64,000 nucleotides of DNA from DATEKX01 sp963726785 (GCA_963726785.1 CAVSDJ010000009.1:496001-560000), one strand, 5' to 3'. Shown: positions 28,803 to 36,808, counted from the first letter of the stretch. Translations and numbers: made by a program. The notes: generated from the sequence alone by a model not told the origin.

Positions 28803-29054
28803 TTGTACCATAGATACGGAGTGAATAAAAAGAAAAACTGCAATCTCTGTAGTGGTACAGGCGTAATTGCCAGAGTAACCGAGTTTCCGTTCTTTCAGAA
28901 TGATGTTTGGTGCAAGTGCCCAACCGGAGAACAGAAATACAAAAAGGTTCAATTAGCGGCTGGAGAGGGGTACAAGAAAGCAAGGGAATACCTGGGGAGA
29001 CTTGCTCGCTTGCATCCCTCTCATTTTTATGAGCAGACAAACCGAAGCCACTAG
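28803..29054 (+). CDS. Small zinc-ribbon-like protein
   Basis: 83 residues from TTG 28803 (a GTG at 28821 is an alternative; neither has a strong ribosome site). CNLCSGTGVIAR and WCKCPTGEQKY give a CxxC...CxC pattern like DnaJ-type zinc knuckles. First gene of the rightward transcript from the operator, hence a possible early regulator. Confidence 0.6.
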   Translation: MYHRYGVNKKKNCNLCSGTGVIARVTEFPFFQNDVWCKCPTGEQKYKKVQLAAGEGYKKAREYLGRLARLHPSHFYEQTNRSH

Positions 29055-29277
29055 ATATATTAAAAACCTTCTTGCCAGTCGGAGCGTGAATATAGAACCC
29101 GGTATCGTTATCATCGGAGAGTGCGACTGGCAGGTATTCGACTACCAGCGTAAATGCCTCGCTATAGATCCCAATGCTGGCGTGTGGATTGGAATGTCTG
29201 GTGGTAAATGGAATCCCCTCGGAGCCTGCACAGTTAGCAATGCCCTCCAAGCAGTAGATTTTCTCACCAAAGATTAA
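29029..29277 (+). CDS. Small hypothetical early protein
   Basis: 82 residues from ATG 29029, overlapping the previous gene by 26 bases. Contains EPGIVIIGECDWQVFDYQRK and GGKWNPLGACTVSNA. Not recognised. Same transcript as the zinc-ribbon gene. Confidence 0.55.
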   Translation: MSRQTEATRYIKNLLASRSVNIEPGIVIIGECDWQVFDYQRKCLAIDPNAGVWIGMSGGKWNPLGACTVSNALQAVDFLTKD

Positions 29278-29325
29278 AAACCTAAAGAACCCGTCAATGG
29301 AGTGTTTTATTGAGGTTTGTGGAGT

Positions 29326-29343
29326 TTTCCACAAGCAGCTAAA
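29326..29343. promoter_or_regulatory. Palindrome related to the DnaA-box-like motif
   Basis: TTGTGGAGTTTTCCACAA has arms one base off the TGTGGATAA/TTATCCACA motif found at the seven exact sites. It lies just upstream of the 29348 promoter. Confidence 0.4.
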
Positions 29344-29347
29344 GATG

Positions 29348-29376
29348 TTGACAGTCTGTGATAGCAAAAATATAGT
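29348..29376 (+). promoter_or_regulatory. Sigma-70 promoter
   Basis: TTGACA (29348-29353), 17-base spacer, TATAGT (29371-29376). Should drive the membrane-protein/Cys-cluster gene pair starting at 29486. Confidence 0.75.
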
Positions 29377-29485
29377 AGGTCTGTTTACAAAGTAAGGTTT
29401 ATGTAGCCTTTTTCAGACGCGGTCCCAAAATGGTTCGGTCTGAAGACTCAAAGATAATTTATTCTTGTTCCTGAGGGAAATCAGA

Positions 29486-30178
29486 ATGCCAAACCTAGAC
29501 GATGCTAGAAAAAGATCTGTAGACAACCTGCAAAGGCTATACACAGTCGTCGTCAGCCTTGCTATCACAGAAAGCTTGCGTAGGATGTTGGGCGGCTATA
29601 ATGTGACTGGCACCGTCGCTGGGCACAAAGAATGGTTCATGTTTGTCAGCCTTATTGTTACCGTCATTCCGTTTTATCACGGCGCGAATCGGTATCTTGA
29701 TGCGACTTTTGTAACCGGGGAGAGATCAGCAAAGCGTTACGCCCTGTTGGTGGACTTCTTTTTTCTTTTCTTTGAGGGGCTGCTTTTCTTCGGGCTAGCG
29801 ATGGTCACTGCTAATGAGTCTCTGTACTACACCGTCCTTTCGGGGCTGCTCTTACTCGACATTATTTGGGTCGGCGTGACAAATTTTACAGCCAGTAGTG
29901 AAGAGGACAAAATGCCCGACTATAATACTTGGGCGGCTATTAACTTTATTGCAATGGTGGCCTTGCTTGTATCAACTTGGTCAACCTTATTGAACTTCAG
30001 TCTCTGGAAAACCGAGTTCGTTACGAGCTTGGCTCTCATGTTAATAGCGATAGCCCGAACGGTATTTGACTACATTAGGGTTTATCGATTTTATTATCCT
30101 GCTGATGAGGATCAAAAAGCGAATAACATGCCAGCGCCGCCGCCAGCGCCTTTACCTCACGCTCAAGCTAGAGGCTAA
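29486..30178 (+). CDS. Multi-pass membrane protein
   Basis: 230 residues from ATG 29486. Five to six hydrophobic helices (near residues 20-35, 48-65, 85-112, 117-135, 150-170, 178-200), cytosolic Pro-rich tail (MPAPPPAPLPHAQ). Its TAA is followed directly by the ATG of the next gene, so the two are tightly coupled. A membrane effector or channel beside a soluble sensor is a common defence plan, but I know no family for this one. Confidence 0.7.
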   Translation: MPNLDDARKRSVDNLQRLYTVVVSLAITESLRRMLGGYNVTGTVAGHKEWFMFVSLIVTVIPFYHGANRYLDATFVTGERSAKRYALLVDFFFLFFEGLLFFGLAMVTANESLYYTVLSGLLLLDIIWVGVTNFTASSEEDKMPDYNTWAAINFIAMVALLVSTWSTLLNFSLWKTEFVTSLALMLIAIARTVFDYIRVYRFYYPADEDQKANNMPAPPPAPLPHAQARG

Positions 30179-31188
30179 ATGGAAAGAATAGTTATTAACA
30201 ACTCGCAAGTTGCAAAGTGGATTGACTTGCTCAGACAAACGGATGTGCCTCCTGAGCAGGAGTCTGTCACGCATTCTTTTGATGAGAAAGCCGGCCCAAT
30301 AATTCTCTCCAATAGTTACCTTGCTATTGTCGGTATCTGTCACCAAACAAGTCCAATTGGTGAAAGGCGACTTGAAGGCAACATTAACGGTGAATATAAG
30401 GGTGGCTGGGATTACTTAAAAGAAAAATTCCTGCTCAAGTCCCAAGAAGATCCCAAGTGGGCATCTCCTGACTATTGGGCGGTACTCACCCCCTTAGAGT
30501 TGTCGAATCTATATGAAGACCCAGCGTTCGGCAAAACATTGAATAGGATTAATGAGCGCGCGTTTCTTCTTAATGACCTTGGGCACAAATTAAAGGAAAC
30601 AGAATTCAAAAACATTAAAGAGGCTTTTGAATCCTGTGGAAGCACCATTGGCGGTGGTTCAGGCTTTCTAGATTTTTTGAGGAGGTTTGAAGCATATAAT
30701 GACCCTGTAATGAAGAAATCTCATTTCTTCCTTTCCATCATGAGAAGTGAACTAGGGTGGCAATTTAATGATAAAGAAAACTTGCTGTCGCCTGTTGATT
30801 ATCACGAACTGAGAGGTCACCTCCGCATAGGGACCATAACTATACAAGATCAAGCACTCCTGTTTAAGGTAGAGCGCGGACTGCCGCTTTCTGATGCGGA
30901 AGATACCGAACTGAGAATGAGAGTTCAGGAGATCAATGATTTTATTGGAAAAGAAACAGGGTTTGGAGCAGCCGAATACACTATCTTTTCTGGTATGTTT
31001 TTCGTAGCTGCTGTCCAAGGGAATCGGATAAAACCCATTGTTCATCTTGTAGTGCTAACTGCGGCTTGCCTGAACACTATAAGGCCATGAATACATACCA
31101 AAAGCGTTGCTTGTTTTCAGGATTTTGCCAATCAGCTAATAAACCGGCAAAGGTAATTGATCCGCCATATATAGGCCATTACTACTAA
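30179..31188 (+). pseudogene. Cys-cluster protein resembling HhH DNA-glycosylase-type enzymes, one frame break near 30983
   Basis: The first frame (30179-31090) holds AIVGICHQTSP, GGWDYLKEKFLL and FLNDLGHKL-like blocks. From about 30980 the -1 frame continues as YLFWYVFRSCCPRESD, THCSSCSANCGLP, then RCLFSGFC, ending at 31188. This adds a C-terminal Cys cluster like that of Fe-S glycosylases, and the first frame's ending (TIFSGMFFVAAV...) makes less sense. The intact product would be about 336 residues. I recall bacterial proteins with this CHQ...GWDYL pattern and C-terminal Cys, but not their function. One indel, true or artefact. Confidence 0.55.
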
Positions 31189-31204
31189 AAGAAAATCGCC
31201 AGGC

Positions 31205-31246
31205 TGTGGATAACTTATTTGACTGGTCCTGTAGCCATGCTAGGCT
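31205..31246 (+). promoter_or_regulatory. DnaA-box-like 9-mer (site 3) with promoter
   Basis: TGTGGATAA at 31205-31213; TTGACT (31219-31224), 16-base spacer, TAGGCT (31241-31246) ahead of the gene at 31286. Confidence 0.55.
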
Positions 31247-31285
31247 TTAGAAAAGGTCGAAATCTCATCAATCAATCCTACCTCA

Positions 31286-31621
31286 ATGAATATCGAACAA
31301 ATCACTGAGGAGTTAAAGAACGAGGATATATCTCCGCCTGATCTAGCCAAAGTTGGCACCATCCTATCAGGCTATTATTCATACTATGGCCAGATGCTCA
31401 AGCGGATACACCTCGTAAAACCTGCTGTGTGGCTCAAAATACAGGCTAATTCGGGCGATAAACCATTATCCGATAAAAAGACCGAGCGAACCTGGGAAGC
31501 CACCCCAGAGGGTCAAAAAGAGATAGCCCTTGAGTGGGAATGTAAGCGGATAGAGAAAATGTTAAGCAGTATCAATAAGCGGCTGTACGTTGATAACGTC
31601 GCAGCCCGAAACAATTATTAA
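31286..31621 (+). CDS. Hypothetical phage recombination-region protein
   Basis: 111 residues, helical, with LSGYYSYYGQMLKRIHLVKP and ERTWEATPEGQKEIALEWECKRIEKMLSSI, resembling small phage proteins that sit before ssDNA-binding genes. The SSB-like gene follows 70 bases on. Function unknown. Confidence 0.6.
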   Translation: MNIEQITEELKNEDISPPDLAKVGTILSGYYSYYGQMLKRIHLVKPAVWLKIQANSGDKPLSDKKTERTWEATPEGQKEIALEWECKRIEKMLSSINKRLYVDNVAARNNY

Positions 31622-31691
31622 GTACAGTGCCGGGTGGCACTTGTTAGCGCACTGTTAGCAAGCGCCCCCGACTTAAAAAGGAATTAAGTAT

Positions 31692-32252
31692 ATGCCGTTA
31701 CCAACGGATTTGGAGTTACAGACTCCACAACAAAAAGACTGGACCCCGATTACTCCTGATGTATATCAAGTAGAAATCACTGGGATTGAATACAAAGAGA
31801 TTGATAACCATTTCAAGAAAAAGCCGGAAGATCCCGATAAGAAAAATGTCATGGAGTTTGAGTTCACTATCATTGAAGAAGGGGAGCATTATGGTCGCAA
31901 GCTATGGCAGAAAATGGCTCCAACCAAGCCACTGCCGCCAAGACAGAATGGCAAATCATCATGGGTTTGGAGAATCGCATCAGCTCTGACTGGCCATGCT
32001 ATTACTCAGGAGGAGGGCGAATCCTATACCTCAGCAATGATCAACGACTTCATTAGCAAGCAACTTCGCATAACGGTTAGTCAATCGGAACCGAAAGACG
32101 GCAAGGTGTATAACAACATTGATAGTGTTTTGGGAGCCAAACAACAGCTACCGAAGTTTGATCCTACAAAGGTTAAAGAAGAATCATCAGAGGTTGAGGC
32201 CCATCCTTCCGCCGACCCTGAAGAAGTGAAAGTTGAGGACATCCCTTTTTAG
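31692..32252 (+). CDS. Single-stranded-DNA-binding-like protein ending in DIPF
   Basis: 186 residues. OB-fold-like core as in DUF669/phage ssDNA-binding proteins (VYQVEITGIEYKEID, VMEFEFTIIEEGEHYGRKLW, LRITVSQSEPKDGKVYNNID), an acidic Pro/Glu tail, and the terminal VEDIPF that matches the SSB partner-binding tip (DDDIPF). AAAGGA precedes the ATG. The stop follows directly after DIPF, within a CCCTTTT slippery heptamer, and a Cys-rich frame continues in -1 (see next entry). Confidence 0.78.
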   Translation: MPLPTDLELQTPQQKDWTPITPDVYQVEITGIEYKEIDNHFKKKPEDPDKKNVMEFEFTIIEEGEHYGRKLWQKMAPTKPLPPRQNGKSSWVWRIASALTGHAITQEEGESYTSAMINDFISKQLRITVSQSEPKDGKVYNNIDSVLGAKQQLPKFDPTKVKEESSEVEAHPSADPEEVKVEDIPF

Positions 32253-32356
32253 GTGCCTGTGGCTGGTGTCATTGTCACAAGTGGGATAGAGAAACAAAAA
32301 AGAAAATCCTGAAAATCAGGTCAAGCTGTGTGCTCTGTGCTTGTAAAATTGAATAG
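32243..32356 (+). other. Possible -1 programmed frameshift adding a zinc ribbon to the SSB-like protein
   Basis: The heptamer C CCT TTT (32243-32249) fits the X XXY YYZ rule and precedes the TAG stop. A -1 shift yields 35 more residues with CGWCHCHKW and CVLCACKIE, six Cys and two His. That frame has no start codon of its own. A 6-bp stem (TGTGGC with GTCACA) starts 8 bases after the heptamer. A lost T in the five-T run would give the same result. Confidence 0.45.
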
Positions 32357-32360
32357 GTAT

Positions 32361-32387
32361 AGCCCTCCCATCTCTGAGAGGGCTTTT
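32361..32387 (+). terminator. Rho-independent terminator
   Basis: AGCCCTC (32361-32367) pairs with GAGGGCT (32378-32384), followed by TTT. Ends the SSB transcript before the convergent HNH gene. Confidence 0.8.
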
Positions 32388-32399
32388 AACTTGACATGA

Positions 32400-33041
32400 T
32401 TAAGAGCGCCTCATTCTTACTCTAATGGCATCTACCTCACCTTGACGCCTTAGCTCAGAGGCTATGAAGGGATATCGATGGTCTAAGAAGCTAAGAGGTA
32501 CACCAAGCGGAGGATCTTGCGAATATGCTTCTAAAATACCAATCCTCTCCTGCACAAAATCATCATGATTTAAATCTAGCTGAGTAATTGTATCCTCTAT
32601 ATGGTTCTCTAGATATGCCGGCAGACCGTCATTCGGCCTTATTAAAAAAGTACGAAAATTAATGACAAACCAACCGTTTTGTATATGGAACGGGTCCATA
32701 ACATTCAGTGCATTTGTTTTGTTATTGTTTAATCTTGCGCGCGAGAGTCGATAATTATCCCATTCATACGCAAGTGAATGGTCTTCAGATATAGGAATGT
32801 AGTGGTCTACAGAAGTATGTTCAATGCTTCGAGCAGTCTTTCTTCTTGGAGTCCACTGTGCTGAATAAGCACATATCCCTCCATATAAATAATGCAAATC
32901 ATCGTGACAATGCCGCCAAAAATTGTTCGCACGAATCTGATCAGTTGTTGGAGGTGGATTCCGCCTTAGGATTACCCTTCCAGGTCTTCTGACTCGATTA
33001 TTAAATTCTGCTGGTTCGGCTTGTCTAGTTACAGGAATCAT
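32400..33041 (-). CDS. HNH endonuclease of the methylase-ATPase-HNH operon
   Basis: 213 residues from ATG 33041, which overlaps the ATPase stop (ATGA). HNH pattern: GGICAYSAQWTP, EHTSVDHYIPIS with the first His, AYEWDNYRLSRARLNNNK with Asn and the last segment. The family layout is PtuB/retron-HNH-like (C-x-Y, VDH, AY-WDN, N), though the second zinc-binding Cys pair is absent. Coupled to the ATPase, so likely its nuclease effector. Confidence 0.8.
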   Translation of the reverse strand: MIPVTRQAEPAEFNNRVRRPGRVILRRNPPPTTDQIRANNFWRHCHDDLHYLYGGICAYSAQWTPRRKTARSIEHTSVDHYIPISEDHSLAYEWDNYRLSRARLNNNKTNALNVMDPFHIQNGWFVINFRTFLIRPNDGLPAYLENHIEDTITQLDLNHDDFVQERIGILEAYSQDPPLGVPLSFLDHRYPFIASELRRQGEVDAIRVRMRRS

Positions 33042-34894
33042 ATTTCTATTCCATACTGCTCGGCAAAATACACCCATCTGGACCAAAACTTATCTTCTGC
33101 TGGAACGTATTTTACAAGGTCATCTGACACCCGCTGGACATCCTCTTTGTTTGGCTTTTTCTGTTTTTGCAGGGCTATTGCTTCTTCTATTACCTTTTCT
33201 GCTTCTCTGGAACGTGATTGTTCCAATTCAAATACTTCTGATGTTAACCAGGAATCAATAGCACCATAAGCAATAAAGCGAAGTTCTTTAAATATGACTT
33301 CTCCGTTCTTTGTTAAATCCAGGTGAAAAAGTTTGTCTTCTTCTTTATTGAAAATTGGCTCAACGGATGCCATAACAAGTGGAGAATGGGTTGCTATGAT
33401 AGACTGTACTTGTAGATCACTCGACAGCTCCTCCTTTACATCTAACAGTGCAGGCAGAACAGCACGTTGCCACTTTGGATGAAGATGTGCTTCCATCTCG
33501 TCAATGAGAACTACCATACGGCGTTGTGGATCTTGACGGGAAAGCTCAGCGGCAATCTTATGTTCAGTCCAGGCCCAAACAATAAGATAAGCTAGTGTAA
33601 TTATTCGCCGCACGCCTGCGGACTCCACCAGTATTGGCACTTCACCGTAGGTATGCTTTAAGTGGGGTATTTCTATGCGTTCGCCCGGTATTCTACGGCT
33701 TTCTCCCGGTTCTAAAACCCCTAGATCAGGTGGAGAAAGTCGTCGTAGCACTCTTGTAAGAACTCCGAAGGTATGTTTATCGGGACTATTTTGCCACTTT
33801 ACCCAATCACGCAATAAGCCCTCAATCTTGTTATCGTGCCCTCTCCAAACTTCTTCTCTTGTAAAGGTCAAGCTTTGAGACTGAGATAACTGATTTTGTA
33901 ATGCCGGGTCCCAGACCGAAAACGAACCGTCTACTCTAGCATAGACAATAAGACCGGGAATAGTTGGACGGATGTTTGGAAGGGGCCAAGTATTAGTATT
34001 CCAATCATAGTAAATTGTAATTGGCTCGAATTTCCTTGCTCCTTGAATTTGGAAACTTATCTTCGGGTATCTATTCTCTTTCTCTTGCCTGGGAGATGCC
34101 TGCCTACCTGCCCAATCTCCTGTCAACGCCCACCAAGCACAATCAAGAAGGAATGTCTTGCCGAGACCATTATCGCCTGTAATTAGATTAAGACGTTCAC
34201 TAGGCTCAAACTTAAAAGCCTTTGCTGGTCCTACTCCCTGAACTTGTAAAAAAGCAAGAGTGCCTCCCTCTTCAGGAGTCGCATCCGGTGGAGGGCTTGC
34301 TACACTTAGTTCATCCCAAGTCACCCCTTCATCTTGAAAGATATTCTCGTTGTACAGTCCTTTGGGTATTGATATGTCCAGCAACTTTTTCTTTTCATCA
34401 TCAGTTATATGAAAATTGTCCAGGAACAAGTCAACCAGTGAGTGTGTGGCTGTCTGAGAAGGCCACTCGCGGTCACGGTAGAGCCAAACCGCCAAATGGA
34501 AGACAGGGATACGTTGATTACGTTTTAAATGAGACTTTAATAGATCAACGTACCCTTTCACCCAGGCCCAGAGATTTACATTTTTTTCGTGAATAAACGC
34601 TGCACCAAACGTTTGGGTATTTATGGCTTGCAAGCCTGATGATGCGTAAAGGGGATCTAGCCATTCTTGGCTTTTGTTGGAAATTCTGAATACTCGAAAG
34701 TACCACTCAGAGTTTTTATCTGGCCGATAGTACCTATCAAGAAAATCTTTAGTTACCGAATCCATATAGAAGTCGGTTGGAACGCCCACTGGTAACTCAG
34801 CTTCCTTACAAGCCAAAAATGTAATGCCAAAAAAGGGATGAACCGACTCTAGGTGTTCAAGAGAATTCTTAATTTGATCCGCTGTTAAGAACAT
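33038..34894 (-). CDS. AAA/ABC-type ATPase (OLD/PtuA-like) of the same operon
   Basis: 618 residues. Residues 1-200 form an unrecognised domain rich in aromatic residues. Residues 210-560 are an AAA15/21-type ATPase: Walker A GDNGLGKT (240-247), signature-like ESAGVRRIITLAY, Walker B VVLIDEMEAHLHPKWQ, H-loop IIATHSPLV. The C-terminus is coiled coil. With an HNH partner it resembles Septu (PtuAB) and related ATPase-nuclease defence pairs, but the N-terminal domain and upstream methylase are unlike the standard form. Starts 9 bases after the methylase gene ends. Confidence 0.82.
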   Translation of the reverse strand: MFLTADQIKNSLEHLESVHPFFGITFLACKEAELPVGVPTDFYMDSVTKDFLDRYYRPDKNSEWYFRVFRISNKSQEWLDPLYASSGLQAINTQTFGAAFIHEKNVNLWAWVKGYVDLLKSHLKRNQRIPVFHLAVWLYRDREWPSQTATHSLVDLFLDNFHITDDEKKKLLDISIPKGLYNENIFQDEGVTWDELSVASPPPDATPEEGGTLAFLQVQGVGPAKAFKFEPSERLNLITGDNGLGKTFLLDCAWWALTGDWAGRQASPRQEKENRYPKISFQIQGARKFEPITIYYDWNTNTWPLPNIRPTIPGLIVYARVDGSFSVWDPALQNQLSQSQSLTFTREEVWRGHDNKIEGLLRDWVKWQNSPDKHTFGVLTRVLRRLSPPDLGVLEPGESRRIPGERIEIPHLKHTYGEVPILVESAGVRRIITLAYLIVWAWTEHKIAAELSRQDPQRRMVVLIDEMEAHLHPKWQRAVLPALLDVKEELSSDLQVQSIIATHSPLVMASVEPIFNKEEDKLFHLDLTKNGEVIFKELRFIAYGAIDSWLTSEVFELEQSRSREAEKVIEEAIALQKQKKPNKEDVQRVSDDLVKYVPAEDKFWSRWVYFAEQYGIEI

Positions 34895-34903
34895 ATGCTC
34901 TTG

Positions 34904-35809
34904 CTAGTATTTCTTTAATTCGTTGACCATGTACTCACAAAATGCAGGGTTAAGATCAATCCCTGTCGCTGGCCTTTTAGACTTTATGGCTACCCTCAGT
35001 GTCGTACCGGCACCGGCAAACGGGTCTAACACGGTGCCTTCTGGAGGACACCCCAGGTCAAGACACCTTTCTACTAATTCATCCGGGTACGGAGCAGTAT
35101 CAATCCCATTGGTGGACTTAGGGCGGGCGGCAATTGTCCACATATCCTCTTCTATTTCTGGCTTGCTTAAGAAAGCATCACGATTAAAGTAGTATTTGCG
35201 GTTCTTAGCAAACATAAAAACATATTCATAGCTTCGTCTTGGCCTGTCCTTGACTGCTTCAGGTAGAGAATTTTTACGGTGCCAGATGATAGAACTCCGC
35301 AAGGTCCATCCTCTTGAAGACATTTCAATCGCCACTCGCCAAGGTATCCCTATAATTGATTTGGGGCGGAGTTTAGCTCCCATTCCACCGCTTTTATCTA
35401 CGGCCCTTAAACCAAAACGCCGCTTGTTGCTTTTTCGGTCTTTGCCCTGAGACTCCCCTTTGCCTGAATAGTATGTATCTCCAAGATTTAAGAAAAGAAG
35501 TCCGTCAGGTTTCAATACTCGCTTAACTTCGTCCATCACAATTGATATAGCTTTTACATATTCACCAATCGTTTCTTCTTTACCTATCTGATTGTCAACA
35601 CCATAGTCCCTCAACCAATAGTACGGAGGTGATGTTACTGCACAATTGAAAGAGTTACCTTCGAGTTTTAGCAATACTTCGTGAGAATCCCCTTGATAAA
35701 TATTCCAAGGGACGCTAGCCAGTGTCTTGCCATGCCATTCATTAAAGCCAACTTCTACTTCTGGTATAAACTCGCTAAACATTGGGCTGCTATTCTCGGC
35801 ATTAGACAA
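34904..35809 (-). CDS. Beta-class DNA methyltransferase (N4-cytosine or N6-adenine)
   Basis: 301 residues. Catalytic TSPPYYWLRDYG (59-70), insertion with FNLGDTYYSG-like LFLNLGDTYYSG, and the C-terminal SAM motif LDPFAGAGTT (261-270). Motif order (IV before I) marks the beta class. SPPY supports amino-methylation, with N4C favoured by SPPY/W type sequences. Start is TTG 35809 (AGGAGG upstream at an unusually long spacing) or ATG ten codons later. First gene of the operon with the ATPase and HNH genes, so it probably protects element DNA. Confidence 0.88.
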   Translation of the reverse strand: MSNAENSSPMFSEFIPEVEVGFNEWHGKTLASVPWNIYQGDSHEVLLKLEGNSFNCAVTSPPYYWLRDYGVDNQIGKEETIGEYVKAISIVMDEVKRVLKPDGLLFLNLGDTYYSGKGESQGKDRKSNKRRFGLRAVDKSGGMGAKLRPKSIIGIPWRVAIEMSSRGWTLRSSIIWHRKNSLPEAVKDRPRRSYEYVFMFAKNRKYYFNRDAFLSKPEIEEDMWTIAARPKSTNGIDTAPYPDELVERCLDLGCPPEGTVLDPFAGAGTTLRVAIKSKRPATGIDLNPAFCEYMVNELKKY

Positions 35810-35874
35810 TTACTTACAAGCCTCCTATTATCAGAATTTAAATGGGAGCCTACCTGCAATTAGGATAAGTAGAT

Positions 35875-36186
35875 TTATATGTTATATATACTGTTGTCAA
35901 GCATCAGCATGAATTTTGACAAACAAAAAGACTGAGATACCACGGGCGCAAGCTGGTACTCAGTCGTTTGATTTACATTACAGGTTCCTACAGTGGGGAC
36001 TTGTAACAAAAGATTGTTTAGTGGAACAGTAAGGTTTCCCGATGAGCCGCACTCCGAGCAGACACCATAGATATAAAGCTCGTCACCTTCCAGCAGATAC
36101 ATAAGTATCTCGTTCTCGATGAACCCCCCGCATTGCAGAGGACAGTGGAGCCTCACGCATATCGCCACCTTCCCATCTATAGTCAT
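35875..36186 (-). CDS. Hypothetical protein with CxxC motifs
   Basis: 103 residues. RLHCPLQCGGFI and YGVCSECGSSGN suggest a zinc site; the C-terminal half is unremarkable. It starts inside the end of the HNH-like gene. No family recognised. Confidence 0.55.
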   Translation of the reverse strand: MTIDGKVAICVRLHCPLQCGGFIENEILMYLLEGDELYIYGVCSECGSSGNLTVPLNNLLLQVPTVGTCNVNQTTEYQLAPVVSQSFCLSKFMLMLDNSIYNI

Positions 36187-36466
36187 GTTGCGCCTCTAAG
36201 AGACAGCGCACTAACAGACCCGTACAGCGTCCTTTTGCCCTGTGGACTCTGAGGAGTAAGGCGATAGCTTCCTCTAAGGTTTTGTCTCCGAAGAGAGCAT
36301 GAAAGGCGTGATGCCTTTTGACCTTGAGTAAAAGCAAATTGGACTCTGAGTTGTCTGTGGCCTCGCCGTCTTCTTTGAAACGAGAGACAGGTTTCAGATG
36401 GTGTCGGTTGCGGTTCGGGTATCTCCAAGATGACTGTCTTTTGCGCTTTCTTTTGCCTCTTGCCAT
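36083..36466 (-). CDS. Small HNH-like phage protein
   Basis: 127 residues. Basic start, then NRHHLKPVSR and NLLLLKVKRHHAFHALFGDKTLEEAI: the H...H-x-x-x-H...LFG pattern of a frequent short phage/plasmid HNH-like family, lacking a full catalytic core. The C-terminal 45 residues are less typical. It overlaps the upstream secretory gene by more than 380 bases in another frame, so one of the two is over-extended. Confidence 0.55.
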   Translation of the reverse strand: MARGKRKRKRQSSWRYPNRNRHHLKPVSRFKEDGEATDNSESNLLLLKVKRHHAFHALFGDKTLEEAIALLLRVHRAKGRCTGLLVRCLLEAQHDYRWEGGDMREAPLSSAMRGVHRERDTYVSAGR

Positions 36467-36665
36467 AAAGCAGTTGCCTCACTCTCATCTGGTTGATGTA
36501 GTTCTGTAGTGCGGGCCAGTGATACTCCACTCGTTCCGAGTGAGTCACCTTGTTAGTGATGTCAGCTTTCCCTATGGGAGCAAACATCAGCGTTAAGAGG
36601 ATGACGAGGAGATAGATGGTCTTCCATCGTCTATGATTCAGAGGCTTGTTGACTATCCTTATCAT
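36183..36665 (-). CDS. Small exported/membrane-anchored protein (3' end doubtful)
   Basis: From ATG 36665, supported by GGGAGGT 7 bases upstream: basic N-terminus, one hydrophobic segment (TIYLLVILLTLMFAPIG) and a short extracytoplasmic part to about PEPQPTPSE. Beyond there the reading is a shadow of the HNH-like gene, so the true protein is probably shorter or frame-broken. It could be a lysis accessory protein. Confidence 0.5.
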   Translation of the reverse strand: MIRIVNKPLNHRRWKTIYLLVILLTLMFAPIGKADITNKVTHSERVEYHWPALQNYINQMRVRQLLYGKRQKKAQKTVILEIPEPQPTPSETCLSFQRRRRGHRQLRVQFAFTQGQKASRLSCSLRRQNLRGSYRLTPQSPQGKRTLYGSVSALSLRGAT

Positions 36666-36738
36666 GTTTGACCTCCCAGACTTTCTCGATGACGTACCAA
36701 AGGAGCATTGCCCCAATGAAAATTAGTGCGTACTTCAT
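36631..36738 (-). CDS. 35-residue single-pass membrane protein
   Basis: Starts MKYALIFIGAMLLWYVIE, then a charged tail. Very strong ribosome site (GGAGGT, 5 bases from ATG 36738). It overlaps the start of the exported protein gene. Size and shape fit a small holin or spanin-like protein. Confidence 0.6.
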   Translation of the reverse strand: MKYALIFIGAMLLWYVIEKVWEVKHDKDSQQASES

Positions 36739-36743
36739 AGCGA

Positions 36744-36776
36744 CCTCCAAAATGGAGTGGGGGGATTGAACCCCCC
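36744..36776 (-). promoter_or_regulatory. Two hairpins upstream of the small membrane protein, one covering its ribosome site
   Basis: On the minus strand GGGGGG-TTCAAT-CCCCCC (36776-36759), like a tRNA T-arm, then CTCCA-TTT-TGGAG (36757-36745), whose 3' arm includes part of the GGAGG ribosome site. Confidence 0.5.
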
Positions 36777-36808
36777 GTTTGGTAGGTTACGAGGCTGGAA
36801 TCGAGCGG

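Noticed and set aside
36755..36790. tRNA gene or fragment (T-arm-like GGGGGTTCAATCCCCC)
   Set aside because: No matching 5' acceptor strand or anticodon arm found upstream on the minus strand.
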